This document shows, one piece after another, positions 18,992 to 28,829 of a DNA stretch of 64,000 bases. The position numbers and the translations under genes were made by a program. Source of the DNA: Streptomyces sp. WMMC940 (GTDB taxonomy: Bacteria; Actinomycetota; Actinomycetes; Streptomycetales; Streptomycetaceae); NCBI RefSeq assembly GCF_027460265.1, contig NZ_JAPZBC010000001.1, positions 2,941,501 to 3,005,500 of the forward strand. Reading direction: 5' to 3'. The notes under the pieces are model-generated. The model made no database searches and was not told where the DNA came from. It was given only the letters and a program-made list of their open reading frames with translations. Position 1 is the first letter of the stretch. Every line of letters begins with the position of its first letter.

Positions 18992-19660
18992 ATGGAACTT
19001 CTCTCGGTGAACGTGGGGCGGCTCAGGGCCGTCGAGCACACCTCCGCGGCCTCCGGCCTCAGCGGTGTGGACAAGCGGCCCGTCGCGGGCCCGGTGCGGG
19101 TCTTCGCCCCCGGGCCGGGGGGTGCCGGCGCGAGCGGGGTGGAGGGGGACGAGATCGGCGACGCCCGCTTCCACGGGGGCGACGACCGGGCCGTCACCGC
19201 CTTCGCCCGCGAGGACCTCGACCACTGGGAGCGGGAGCTGGGCCGGCCGCTGGCGGACGGCTCGTTCGGGGAGAACCTGACGACCACCGGTCTCGACGTG
19301 AACGGAGCACTGATCGGGGAGCGCTGGCGTATCGGTTCGGGGGTGGTCCTCGAGGTCACGGGCGGCCGGGTGCCCTGCAGCACCTTCCAGGGGCACCTCG
19401 GGGAGAAGGGCTGGGTCAGGCGGTTCACCCGGGCGGGGCAGCCCGGTGCGCTGCTGCGGGTGATCGAACCGGGGACGCTCCGGGCGGGCGATCCGGTGCA
19501 GGTCGTGCACCGGCCGGACCACGACGTCACCGTCGCGCTGCTGTTCAGGGCGGCCACGCTGGAACGGGAGTTGCTGCCGCGCACGCTCGTCGCGGCGCCG
19601 TGGATGGAGGGTTCGCTGCTGGAGGTCGCCCGGGGGTACACGGAGAAGCACGGCGGCTGA
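18992..19660 (+). CDS. MOSC domain protein (YiiM type)
   Basis: 222 residues. The MOSC domain occupies about 1-165: GDARFHGGDDRAV, FGENLTTTGLDVN and VTGGRVPCSTFQGHLGEKGW, where the Cys is the residue that binds the molybdenum cofactor or sulfur in MOSC proteins. A helical C-terminal 3-alpha extension follows, as in E. coli YiiM, which reduces N-hydroxylated compounds. Here the activity is inferred from family only. ATG 18992 lies 6 nt after TAGCGT, with no ribosome-binding site, so it is probably leaderless. It is probably controlled by the divergent LysR protein. Confidence 0.9.
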   Translation: MELLSVNVGRLRAVEHTSAASGLSGVDKRPVAGPVRVFAPGPGGAGASGVEGDEIGDARFHGGDDRAVTAFAREDLDHWERELGRPLADGSFGENLTTTGLDVNGALIGERWRIGSGVVLEVTGGRVPCSTFQGHLGEKGWVRRFTRAGQPGALLRVIEPGTLRAGDPVQVVHRPDHDVTVALLFRAATLERELLPRTLVAAPWMEGSLLEVARGYTEKHGG

Positions 19661-20173
19661 CGGGGCTCCGGCGCGCCCCCGCCCACGGAAGGAAGTCGGC
19701 GGCCGGGGAGCGACGGGCACATGCCGGTCAGGACGGCGGCGGGCGCGGCCGCGAACCGGACGGATCGGACGGTCAGGACGGTCAGGACGGCCACGGACGG
19801 GAGGGGGCGGGGAGGGGGCGGGCGGGAACGGTGCCGGGCGGCCGGGCTCCGAAGCGGCCGGGTGTGCTCCGCAACCGCCGGACGGCCTTCCCGACGGACC
19901 GGGTGACGGCCCGTTACCCGCATTCCGCGGGAACGACTCACGGCCCGTTACCCGCACCCCGCCCGGCCGGGTGACACCCCGCCGCCCGCACCCCGCCCGG
20001 AGGGCTGACGGCCCGTTACCCGCATTCCGCGGGAACGACTCACGGCCCGTTACCCGCACCCCGCCCGGCCGGGTGACACCCCGCCGCCCGTACCCGCCGG
20101 GAGGGCTGACGGTCCGGGCTCCGCGGCCGGGCTCGCACGGCGCCCGTGGACGCGGCGCACTAACGTGCCGCCT
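19661..20173. other. Non-coding interval with a tandem repeat
   Basis: 513 bp between the MOSC and SDR genes. It contains short GACGGTCAG-type iterations around 19755-19795 and the 102-bp tandem repeat at 19904-20106. Long open frames cross it on both strands but start nowhere sensible and simply translate the repeat. I see no gene. The right end carries the presumed SDR promoter (TAACGT before ATG 20174). Confidence 0.7.
19904..20106. repeat. Two-copy tandem direct repeat, about 102 bp
   Basis: Copy 1 is 19904-20005 and copy 2 is 20006-20106; they are nearly identical apart from a 1-nt length change and substitutions near the end of copy 2. Each unit itself contains CGGCCCGTTACCCGCA twice, so that 16-mer occurs four times. 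Segments such as CCGCCCGGCCGGGTGACA are also duplicated. It is non-coding and its length could vary between strains. Confidence 0.9.
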
Positions 20174-20947
20174 ATGACGACAGCACTCATCACGGGCTCG
20201 ACCGCGGGCATCGGGGCCGCGTTCGCGCGGCGGCTCGCGGCGGACGGGCACGATCTGGTCCTGGTCGCCCGGGACACCAAGCGCCTCCAGGAGCAGGCCA
20301 CCGAACTCCACGACCGGCACGGCATCGAGGCGGAGGTGCTGACCGCCGACCTGGCCGAGGACGACGGCATCTCCTCCGTGGAGCAGCGGCTCGGCGAACG
20401 CAGGCGACCGGTGGACCTGCTGGTCAACAACGCCGGGTTCGGCAACAAGGGGCGCTTCCTCGAGGTCTCCATGGCCGACGAGCTGCGGATGCTCAAGGTG
20501 CACTGCGAGGCCGTGATGCGGCTGACGGCCGCGGCCGCCGCGCCCATGCGCGACCGGGGCCGGGGTGGAGTGGTGAACGTGGCCTCGGTCGCCGCGTTCG
20601 TACCGCGCGGCACGTACGGGGCGTCGAAGGCGTGGGTCGTGCAGTTCACCCAGGGCGCGGCCCGGGACCTGGCGGGCACGGGGGTTCGGCTGATGGCGCT
20701 CTGCCCGGGGTTCGTACGCACCGAGTTCCACGAACGGGCGGGGATGGGCACGGACAACATCCCGGGCTGGATGTGGCTGGACGCCGACAAGCTGGTGTCG
20801 TCGGCGCTCGCCGATCTGTCGCGCGGCAAGACGCTGTCGGTGCCCGATCCGCGCTACAAGGCGCTGATGGGCGTGGTGAAGCTGGCTCCGCGGGGTCTAC
20901 TGGGCGGGGTCAGCTCCAGGGCGGGCCGCAAGTACGGGCCGCGGTAG
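20174..20947 (+). CDS. Short-chain dehydrogenase/reductase
   Basis: 257 residues. It is a classical SDR: cofactor motif TGSTAGIG (residues 7-14), NNAGFG, catalytic Ser in VVNVASVAAF, and Tyr/Lys in YGASK. It most resembles the bacterial DltE/3-ketoacyl-reductase-like subgroup with a C-terminal extension of about 40 residues. The substrate cannot be told from sequence. Basic residues after position 30 suggest NADPH preference (inference). ATG 20174 follows TAACGT by 7 nt with no Shine-Dalgarno, so translation may be leaderless; a GTG three codons earlier is possible. Confidence 0.92.
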   Translation: MTTALITGSTAGIGAAFARRLAADGHDLVLVARDTKRLQEQATELHDRHGIEAEVLTADLAEDDGISSVEQRLGERRRPVDLLVNNAGFGNKGRFLEVSMADELRMLKVHCEAVMRLTAAAAAPMRDRGRGGVVNVASVAAFVPRGTYGASKAWVVQFTQGAARDLAGTGVRLMALCPGFVRTEFHERAGMGTDNIPGWMWLDADKLVSSALADLSRGKTLSVPDPRYKALMGVVKLAPRGLLGGVSSRAGRKYGPR

Positions 20948-21787
20948 TCCCGCCCTGCCGGGGCACCATGAGGGTGCGGCCGCTGGTCCCGACCCCGGTG
21001 AGGGCCGTGACGGGTGCGGGATCGGGTTCGGCGGTGAGCGTGACGGGTGCGACGAAGAGCGTGTCCGGTCCCGGGCCGGTCGTGCCGCGCAGGGGTGGCG
21101 GTGCGGCTGAGCGGAGCGGCCCCTGGAGGTGGGGCCGGACGCGGAGGCCGTCCGGACCGTGTGGCCGTGTGCGGGCTGGAGTTGCGCGGTCGGTCCGTCC
21201 GGGCCGGCCGCCCAGCCCGTCTGCCGGACGGGGTGCCCTCGGGCTGCCCTCCGCGACGCGATCGGCCCCGTTCCTCGGCGCGGCCGTGTGCGAGCGCCGG
21301 GGAGTGCGCACGCACCACCGGGCACGGGGTGCGGAAACGGCCCGGCCGGGACCGCTCTTGACTTCGCCCACACCCGGCTGAAGTATCTCGGCCGACGCCC
21401 GCACCCGTGCCGCAGCCTCAGGAGCCCAGCCGTGAGCCGCAGTCGGAGCAGATCCACCCGAGTCATGGCCGGCGCGGGCACCGCCCTCGGGGTCCTCACG
21501 GCATGCGGCGTGGCAGTGACACGGGCCGGTTCGGCCCGTTCGGGAACGGGACGCCGCGATCGCCTACGGGTCGAGGCCGGGCACGACGCGACGGTCGCGG
21601 AGCCGAGGAAGCACGACCTGAAGGTCGAGGGCTGATGCCCGCGCCGACCCCCCGGGGCGCCTTCGCCCCCCTGCAGCCGCACCGGAAGGCTCGCCTGACG
21701 GCGGGGAGCGTCACGTGACCCCGTAGGTGTCCCGCCCGGCGACCCGCGGTTGACCTCAACCGACCACAGAGGAGTCGGACTTCCACC
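20948..21787. other. Gene-poor interval of 0.84 kb
   Basis: No confident gene. On the minus strand, a frame ending near 20910 contains a stretch that looks protein-like (TLFVAPVTLTAEPDPAP, followed by TALTGVGTSGRTLMVP). It is preceded by low-complexity Arg/Pro/Ala sequence and has no credible start, so it may be a decayed gene end. On the plus strand there is one doubtful small frame (21432-21635). Otherwise the sequence is G/C-rich without recognisable domains. Confidence 0.55.
21432..21635 (+). CDS. Doubtful small secreted peptide or gene remnant
   Basis: 67 codons starting GTG 21432. The N-terminus is Arg/Ser-rich, then comes a short hydrophobic run MAGAGTALGVLTACG that resembles a lipoprotein signal with an LTAC lipobox. 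The rest is charged and featureless. It could be a tiny lipoprotein, the 5' end of a broken secreted-protein gene, or chance. No family is recognised. Confidence 0.25.
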   Translation: MSRSRSRSTRVMAGAGTALGVLTACGVAVTRAGSARSGTGRRDRLRVEAGHDATVAEPRKHDLKVEG

Positions 21788-22837
21788 ATGCACCACGCCA
21801 CTGACAACGCCGGTGCCGACGGCAGCGGCGGGCCGTCCCTGCTGCTCGCCATGGGGGCCGGTGTCGCGGAACGCCTGTTCACCGACGCCCACCGGGCCCG
21901 TCTCGCCGCCCTGACCCGGACCGACCCGTACCTCGTGGCCCATGACCTCGCCGACCCCCCGCCCGCGGTGGCCACCGCGCTCGCCGATGCGGAGCTGCTG
22001 CTCACCTGCTGGGGCGTGACGCCGCTCGACGAGCGCGTCCTGGACGCCGCGCCGCGGCTGCGTGCCGTCGTCCACGCGGCGGGTTCGGTGAAGCACCACA
22101 TCACCCGGGCGTGCTGGGACCGCGGCATCCTCGTCGCGTCGGCCGCCGCGGCCAACGCGCTGCCCGTGGCCGAGTACACGCTGGCCGCGATCCTCTTCGC
22201 CAACAAGCGTGTGCTGCACAGCGCTCACCGCTACCGCGAACTGCGTGCCGCGCACGACTGGCACCCGGAACTGGACGGCGCCGGCAACCACGGCCGTACG
22301 GTCGGGGTCGTCGGTGCGTCCCGGATCGGGCGGCGGGTGATCGAGCTGCTGCGCCCCTTCGATCTCCGGGTGCTGCTGTACGACCCGTACACGGACGTCG
22401 GCGAGGCCGCCGGCCTGGGGGCGGAGGCGGTGTCGCTGGACGACCTCTGCCTGCGCAGCGACGTCGTCACCGTCCACGCACCCGAGGTCCCGGCCACCCG
22501 CCATATGATCGACGCCCGCAGGCTGTCCCTGATGCCCGACGGCGCGACCCTGGTCAACACCGCGCGGGGCTCGCTGGTCGACACGGACGCGCTGCTCCCG
22601 GAGCTGCTGTCCGGCCGCCTCAGCGCCGTGTTGGACGTCACCGCGCCCGAGGTGCCCCCCGCCGACTCGCCGCTCTACGACCTCCCGAACGTCCTGCTGA
22701 CGCCGCACGTCGCGGGTTCCCTCGGCCGGGAGCTGTACCGCATGGCCGATCTGGCGCTGGACGAGGTGGAGCGGTACGCGCTGGGCCTGCCCTTCAGCGA
22801 GCCGGTCGTCCCCGCGGCGCTGAACCGCTCGGCGTAG
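21788..22837 (+). CDS. D-isomer-specific 2-hydroxyacid dehydrogenase
   Basis: 349 residues. It has the NAD-binding domain with GVVGASRIGRRV (a GxxxxG variant) at about residues 178-189, an acidic residue at the end of the next strand (YDPY), the catalytic Arg in VNTARGSLVD, the Glu region LDVTAPEVPP and the catalytic His in LTPHVAGS. It would reduce a 2-oxoacid or oxidise a D-2-hydroxyacid; the substrate is not deducible. The ATG is preceded by GAGGAG about 12 nt away. It may be transcribed with the SnoaL-like gene 127 bp downstream. Confidence 0.9.
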   Translation: MHHATDNAGADGSGGPSLLLAMGAGVAERLFTDAHRARLAALTRTDPYLVAHDLADPPPAVATALADAELLLTCWGVTPLDERVLDAAPRLRAVVHAAGSVKHHITRACWDRGILVASAAAANALPVAEYTLAAILFANKRVLHSAHRYRELRAAHDWHPELDGAGNHGRTVGVVGASRIGRRVIELLRPFDLRVLLYDPYTDVGEAAGLGAEAVSLDDLCLRSDVVTVHAPEVPATRHMIDARRLSLMPDGATLVNTARGSLVDTDALLPELLSGRLSAVLDVTAPEVPPADSPLYDLPNVLLTPHVAGSLGRELYRMADLALDEVERYALGLPFSEPVVPAALNRSA

Positions 22838-22964
22838 GTGTTCCGTCCGGGAGGGCCGCCCGTCCCGCCCGAACCTCTCCCGGTACGACAAATCAAGGCA
22901 GAACGCATGCATTTCACTAGACTGGAGGAATCCGACGCAGCGCCCGATCCGCCCGGGAGACGCC

Positions 22965-23657
22965 ATGACATTCGTACAGATGATCGACTGCAAGACGGAA
23001 CGCGTCGACGAGCTCAACCGGCTCCTGGACACCTGGGTCGAACAGACCAGGGGCAGGCGCACCGCCACCCACAGCCTCCTCGCCCAGGACCGCTCCGACG
23101 GGACCCACGTGGTGGAGATCGTCGAGTTCCCCTCGTACGAGGACGCGATGCGGAACTCGAACCTCCCGGAGACCGACCGGATCTTCCAGGAGATGGTGGC
23201 GCTGTGCGACGGCATGCCGACCTTCACCGACCTGGAGGTCATCCGCGACGAGCAGCTGCACAAGGACCTGTGCGCCCGGTTCTTCACCGAGGCCCTGCCC
23301 GGTGACCTTGGCCTCCTCGACGGACTGCTCACCCGGGACTACCACGATCACGACCCGGCCAACTCGCCGGACGTGATCGGGGTCGAGGCCTTCCGCCGCG
23401 AGGTCGCGATGTGGCGCGACGCCTTCGACTTCACCTTCACCGTCGAGGACCAGGTCGCCGAGGGCGACCGGGTCTGCACCCGCTGGACGTGGGCGGGCAC
23501 GCACACGGGCGAGTTCCTCGGCCTCGCGCCCACCGGCAGGCAGGTCTCGATGACCGGCACGACCGTCCACCGGCTCCACGAAGGCCTGATCCGCGAGGGC
23601 TGGTGGCAGTACGACCGGCTCGGGCTGATGGGGCAGCTCGGGGCACTGGAGATGTGA
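22965..23657 (+). CDS. Two-domain protein: antibiotic-monooxygenase-like plus SnoaL-like
   Basis: 230 residues. The first 95 residues look like a dimeric alpha/beta-barrel (ABM-like) module (FVQMIDCKTERVDELNRLLD, VEIVEFPSYEDAM). Residues about 100-225 form a SnoaL-like cone: LTRDYHDHDPANSP, FTFTVEDQVAEGDRVCTRW, and GTHTGEFLGLAPTGR followed by QVSMTG. SnoaL-like proteins include ester cyclases, but many are of unknown activity, and no polyketide genes are near. GGGAGAC precedes ATG 22965. A terminator follows at 23708. The fold assignment is fairly safe; the function is not. Confidence 0.85.
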   Translation: MTFVQMIDCKTERVDELNRLLDTWVEQTRGRRTATHSLLAQDRSDGTHVVEIVEFPSYEDAMRNSNLPETDRIFQEMVALCDGMPTFTDLEVIRDEQLHKDLCARFFTEALPGDLGLLDGLLTRDYHDHDPANSPDVIGVEAFRREVAMWRDAFDFTFTVEDQVAEGDRVCTRWTWAGTHTGEFLGLAPTGRQVSMTGTTVHRLHEGLIREGWWQYDRLGLMGQLGALEM

Positions 23658-23707
23658 CCACCGGGCGGCGCCCCGGCCCGACCGAGGGCATCCGGCCCCG
23701 CACGGGG

Positions 23708-23741
23708 AAGGTCCCCGCTCCCTCCCGGGAGCGGGGACCTT
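23708..23741. terminator. Terminator between convergent genes
   Basis: A perfect 15-bp stem (23708-23722 and 23727-23741) with a 4-nt loop lies between the SnoaL-like gene (plus) and groEL1 (minus). It can serve both strands. Confidence 0.9.
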
Positions 23742-23775
23742 CGTACGTCCTGGACGGACGGGAGACCGCCGCGGG

Positions 23776-25416
<1,641 letters not shown>

Positions 25417-25426
25417 TCAAAGCGAA

Positions 25427-25476
25427 CCGCGCCCCCCGCCGCCCGGCTTCATCATCAGCGGGGGCCAGGGGCGCGG
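25427..25476 (-). other. GC hairpin in the groES-groEL1 gap
   Basis: Complementary 9-bp arms (25427-25435 and 25468-25476), with further pairing possible inside, lie between groES and groEL1. It could cause partial termination or mark an mRNA processing site that alters the GroES:GroEL ratio (inference). Confidence 0.5.
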
Positions 25477-25498
25477 CTCTGAGCAAATCTGCGGTGAA

Positions 25499-25807
25499 CT
25501 ACTTCTCGACGATCGCGAGCACGTCGCGGGCCGAGAGGACGAGGTACTCCTCGCCGCTGTACTTCACCTCGGTGCCGCCGTACTTGCTGTAGAGCACGAC
25601 ATCGCCGGTCTTGACGTCGAGCGGAAGACGCTCGCCGTTCTCGAAGCGGCCCGGGCCGACGGCCAGGACGACGCCCTCCTGGGGCTTCTCCTTGGCAGTG
25701 TCCGGAATGACCAGGCCAGAGGCGGTGGTCTGCTCGGCGTCGAGCGGCTGGACCACGATGCGGTCCTCGAGCGGCTTGATGGCAACCTTGGAGCTGGTGG
25801 TCGTCAC
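25499..25807 (-). CDS. groES: Co-chaperonin GroES
   Basis: 102 residues. It is the lid of the GroEL chamber. It contains [21 protein letters not shown] (beginning at residue 11), the mobile loop with [34 protein letters not shown] and [15 protein letters not shown] 25807 lies 8 nt after GGAGG. It is first in the operon with groEL1. Transcription starts behind a promoter embedded between two CIRCE elements at about 25.9 kb, giving a leader of roughly 125 nt. Control by HrcA is expected from those sites. Confidence 0.98.
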   Translation of the reverse strand: MTTTSSKVAIKPLEDRIVVQPLDAEQTTASGLVIPDTAKEKPQEGVVLAVGPGRFENGERLPLDVKTGDVVLYSKYGGTEVKYSGEEYLVLSARDVLAIVEK

Positions 25808-25907
25808 GATCCGACCTCCCCCTTCGGAGATCTCACGGGGTTCAACTGTCTGAGGTGGCGACCAGGTGGATCCGTCGTCGCGGGTGCCGGACCTGCCCGT
25901 CGCTGTG

Positions 25908-25934
25908 TTGGCACTCTCCGGTGGGGAGTGCCAG
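25908..25934 (-). promoter_or_regulatory. CIRCE operator, groES-proximal copy
   Basis: TTGGCACTC, 9 nt, GAGTGCCAG. It matches the HrcA operator consensus TTAGCACTC-N9-GAGTGCTAA with two changes per palindrome. It overlaps the expected transcription start. Confidence 0.9.
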
Positions 25935-25941
25935 AGCCGAG

Positions 25942-25969
25942 ACTATGACCGGGATTAGCACTCGGTCAA
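25942..25969 (-). promoter_or_regulatory. groES promoter
   Basis: On the minus strand, TTGACC (25969-25964) and CATAGT (25947-25942) are separated by 16 nt. The -35 lies inside the spacer of the upstream CIRCE and the -10 lies between the two CIRCE copies, so bound HrcA would block polymerase directly. Confidence 0.75.
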
Positions 25970-25981
25970 GCGGAGTGCCAA
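25955..25981 (-). promoter_or_regulatory. CIRCE operator, upstream copy
   Basis: TTAGCACTC, 9 nt, GAGTGCCAA. One arm is a perfect consensus half and the other differs at one base. The HrcA repressor gene is not in this window. Confidence 0.93.
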
Positions 25982-26063
25982 TCCACTGCGTGTTCGGCCG
26001 GTTCCCGACGGGCCGTCCGGCGGGCGTCCCCTCGCGCGGGCGGCCTGTGCCCCGACGCGATCC

Positions 26064-27239
26064 TCAGACGTAGTCCTCCAGCCGCGCCACGGCATAGCCC
26101 TTCGAGGTCACGACCTTCATCACGTGGCGGATCATGTCAGGCATGCCGCCCTTCCACTCCGCCTTGCCGCGGAAGTGCGTGAGGATGATGTCGCCGGGAT
26201 GCAGATCCCGGTCCCACTCGCGCCACTCCATGTGGTCGGGGAACGCCTCCGCCGCCCACAGCGGCACGGCCTTCACACCGCACGACCCGGCCGCGCGCAG
26301 CGTGTCCCGGTTGTAGCTGCCGTACGGCGGGCGGAAGAGCCGCGGCCGCTCGCCGAACCGCTTCTCGATCCTGGCCTGCTGCCCGCAGATCTCCGCCCTC
26401 TGCTTCGCGTACGGCAGCGCCGGCAGGTAGGGGTGCGTGAGCGTGTGGTTGTGCAGGGAGACACCGCGGTCCTGCATCTTCTCGAAGTAGCCGTAGTCGT
26501 CCCGGACGACGTAGTCGCTGAGGAAGGCGCTGTACGGGATCTGCAGCTCGCTCATCATCCGCAGCAGCTCCGGGTCCTTCTCCGCGCCGTCGTCGATGGT
26601 CAGGAAGACGACCTTCTGCTTGGTGGGCACGGTGGTGAAGACCGGCGGCAGGCCCTTGTGGCGGTCGACCTCGAAGCCCTTGCGCGTGGTGATCCTCGGC
26701 TTCTCGTCGGGCGGTGGGGGCGCGGGCAGCGGGACCTGCCGGAGGCCCCAGCGCCTGGCGGCGGCAGCCCGGGCGGCCTGGATCTTCTTCATGCGCTTGG
26801 CGTACGCGGCGAGTGCCTCGGCCGGTCCGGCGGGCGCCTTCCCCCCCGCCCGCTCCCGGCCCTCGCCGCGCTCACCCTTCCCCCGCCCCCCGCCCCCCTC
26901 GCCGGAGCCCTTCCGGGCGCCTTCCCGGCCCTCCTCCCCGTCATCCCCCCGGCCCTCCGCCCGGTCCTCCGCCTTCCGGGACCCGCCGCCCTCCTTCCGC
27001 GATCCGGCGCCCTCGCGCGCGTCCTCGCCCTCCCGGCCCTTCCGCTCCCCCCGCACGGGCGACCCCGGCTCCTGGCCGTGCGCGGGAGCGGCGGCCGACG
27101 CGGTGGCGCCGGCCCCGCCGCCGTCGTGTCCGGGCTCGGCGGCACAGCCCGAGCCGACGGCCATGACGAGCAGCACGCACATCCACATACGTCTGCGCCG
27201 AATTGCCGGCTTCTTTTCGTTTTGTCGTACTGGCTGCAT
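26064..27239 (-). CDS. Polysaccharide deacetylase (NodB type) lipoprotein
   Basis: 391 residues from ATG 27239 (MQPVRQNEKKPAIRRRR). A basic, hydrophobic signal ends in the lipobox VGSGC, so it is a membrane-anchored exported protein. A linker of about 130 residues, very rich in Gly/Glu/Arg/Lys, separates the anchor from the NodB domain. Motifs: VFLTIDDGAEKDP (TFDDGP equivalent with the catalytic Asp pair), HNHTLTHP metal His pair, LFRPPYGSYN, and LTHF near the end. It should remove acetyl groups from a cell-wall glycan such as peptidoglycan or a surface polysaccharide; the exact target is unknown. It is divergent from the methyltransferase gene. The linker is an unusual charged low-complexity tract. 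Confidence 0.92.
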   Translation of the reverse strand: MQPVRQNEKKPAIRRRRMWMCVLLVMAVGSGCAAEPGHDGGGAGATASAAAPAHGQEPGSPVRGERKGREGEDAREGAGSRKEGGGSRKAEDRAEGRGDDGEEGREGARKGSGEGGGGRGKGERGEGRERAGGKAPAGPAEALAAYAKRMKKIQAARAAAARRWGLRQVPLPAPPPPDEKPRITTRKGFEVDRHKGLPPVFTTVPTKQKVVFLTIDDGAEKDPELLRMMSELQIPYSAFLSDYVVRDDYGYFEKMQDRGVSLHNHTLTHPYLPALPYAKQRAEICGQQARIEKRFGERPRLFRPPYGSYNRDTLRAAGSCGVKAVPLWAAEAFPDHMEWREWDRDLHPGDIILTHFRGKAEWKGGMPDMIRHVMKVVTSKGYAVARLEDYV

Positions 27240-27330
27240 GGCGTCGCATCCTGTCAGCGCCGCGCGCCCGCGAAGGTCCGACAGCGCCGCCCGGCCGCGC
27301 ACCGTCCCCCGGCCGGCCGACAATGGCCGG

Positions 27331-28548
27331 GTGAACGACGCCGACTCGCCCTCCCCGCTCGCCCCTCTGCTCACCGACGAAGGGCAGGCCCTGCTCGCCG
27401 CCCTGCGCGACTACGACCCGGGAGAGGAGCTGGGCGTCGCCACCCGGCTGCGCCGCGACCACCCGGCCGAGCTGGTCTCGGCCGCGCTGACGCAGGCCCG
27501 GCTGAGGCAGCGCGCGGTGGCCAAGTTCGGCGCGGAGGACGCCTACCGGATGTACTTCACGCCCAACGGCGTGGAGCAGTCGACCCGGGCGTCCGTCGCC
27601 GCCCACCGAGCCGCCCGGTTCGCGGAACTCGGTGTACGGAGCGTCGCGGACCTGTGCTGCGGGATCGGCGGCGACGCGATCGCGCTCGCCCGCGCCGGGA
27701 TCTCCGTACTCGCCGTGGACCGCGACCCGTTCACCGCCGACGTCGCCCGGGCCAACGCCGAGGCGCTGGGCCTGGCCCCGCTGATCGAGGTCCGCCGGGC
27801 CGATGTCACCGAGGTCGACACCTCGTCCCACGACGCCGTCTTCGTGGACCCCGCCCGCCGTGCCGGGCGGCCGGGAGGAGGGCGCGGGGCGAAGGGCGGC
27901 AGCGGCCGGATCTTCGACCCGGAGGCGTACTCACCACCGCTGTCCTGGGCCGTCGGGGCGGCCCGCACGGCCGGGTTCGCGGCCCTCAAGATCGCTCCGG
28001 GCATCCCGCACGAGGCCATCCCCGAGGACGCCGAGGCCGAGTGGATCTCCGACCACGGGGACGTGAAGGAGGCCGTGCTCTGGTTCGGCACCGCCCCGGG
28101 CGCCCGGCGCGCCACGCTGCTGCCGTCGGGCGCCCAGCTCGTCGGACGCGGGCTGCCCGACCCGTGCGTACGCAGGACCGGCCGCTACCTCTACGAGCCC
28201 GACGGCGCCGTGATCCGCGCCCATCTGGTCGCTGAGGTCGCCGAGGAGCTCGGCGGCGGTCTGCTCGACGGGACGATCGCGTACATCACGGCCGACGAGC
28301 TGCGCCCGACGCCGTACGCGACCGCGTACGAGATCACCGACGAGCTCCCGTTCAACCTGAAGAAGCTCAGGGCCCTGCTGCGCGAACGGGAAGTCGGCAC
28401 GCTCACCGTCAAGAAGCGAGGATCGGCGGTCGAACCCGAGGAGCTGCGCCGCAAGGTGAAGCCGAGCGGGCCGAACGCGGCCACGGTCTTCCTGACCCGC
28501 GTGGCCGGTGCGCCCACCGTGCTGATCGGCGCTCCGGCGGGCGCCTGA
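27331..28548 (+). CDS. Class I SAM methyltransferase with THUMP-like C-terminal domain
   Basis: 405 residues from GTG 27331 (VNDADSPSPLAPLL), 6 nt after GACAAT and without Shine-Dalgarno, so probably leaderless. The Rossmann methyltransferase core contains motif I ADLCCGIGGDAIALARAG, VLAVDRDPFTADVARANAEA and FVDPARR, at about residues 105-185. The C-terminal 75 residues match the THUMP-like domain of actinobacterial RNA methylase-like proteins (LNFxLKKLR-type NLKKLRALLRE, TVKKRG). The target is probably RNA, but that is a family inference; no characterised orthologue is known to me. It is divergent from the deacetylase gene. Confidence 0.88.
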   Translation: MNDADSPSPLAPLLTDEGQALLAALRDYDPGEELGVATRLRRDHPAELVSAALTQARLRQRAVAKFGAEDAYRMYFTPNGVEQSTRASVAAHRAARFAELGVRSVADLCCGIGGDAIALARAGISVLAVDRDPFTADVARANAEALGLAPLIEVRRADVTEVDTSSHDAVFVDPARRAGRPGGGRGAKGGSGRIFDPEAYSPPLSWAVGAARTAGFAALKIAPGIPHEAIPEDAEAEWISDHGDVKEAVLWFGTAPGARRATLLPSGAQLVGRGLPDPCVRRTGRYLYEPDGAVIRAHLVAEVAEELGGGLLDGTIAYITADELRPTPYATAYEITDELPFNLKKLRALLREREVGTLTVKKRGSAVEPEELRRKVKPSGPNAATVFLTRVAGAPTVLIGAPAGA

Positions 28549-28829
28549 CGCGGCGTCGGGCGCAGCGGCACGCGCGCCCGACGCCGTCCGTGCGCCGCCC
28601 CGGGCGCCGCGGCGGAGGGGACCGCCGAGGTCGGGCGGCGCGTTGCCGTTGGGCGGTGCGGTGGCGGGGCCGGCCGGTGCCGCCGAGACGTGCGTCGGAA
28701 CACGCGTACGAGACCATCGCCCGGACGGCGGCGCCTTCCGGCCCCGACCCGGCGTACACGGAGGGGAGTTGACGCCGTGCCCGCCGGGGCGCGACCGCCC
28801 TCCGCCCGGGCGACCGGCCCGACGGGGGA

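Noticed and set aside
19904..20106. CRISPR-like array
   Set aside because: Only two adjacent identical units of 102 bp with no spacers and no cas genes.
20897..23332. Minus-strand open frame of about 810 codons over the hydroxyacid dehydrogenase gene and the gene-poor gap
   Set aside because: Mostly antisense to a real enzyme gene; its end in the gap is low-complexity Pro/Arg/Ala, so at best it covers a remnant.
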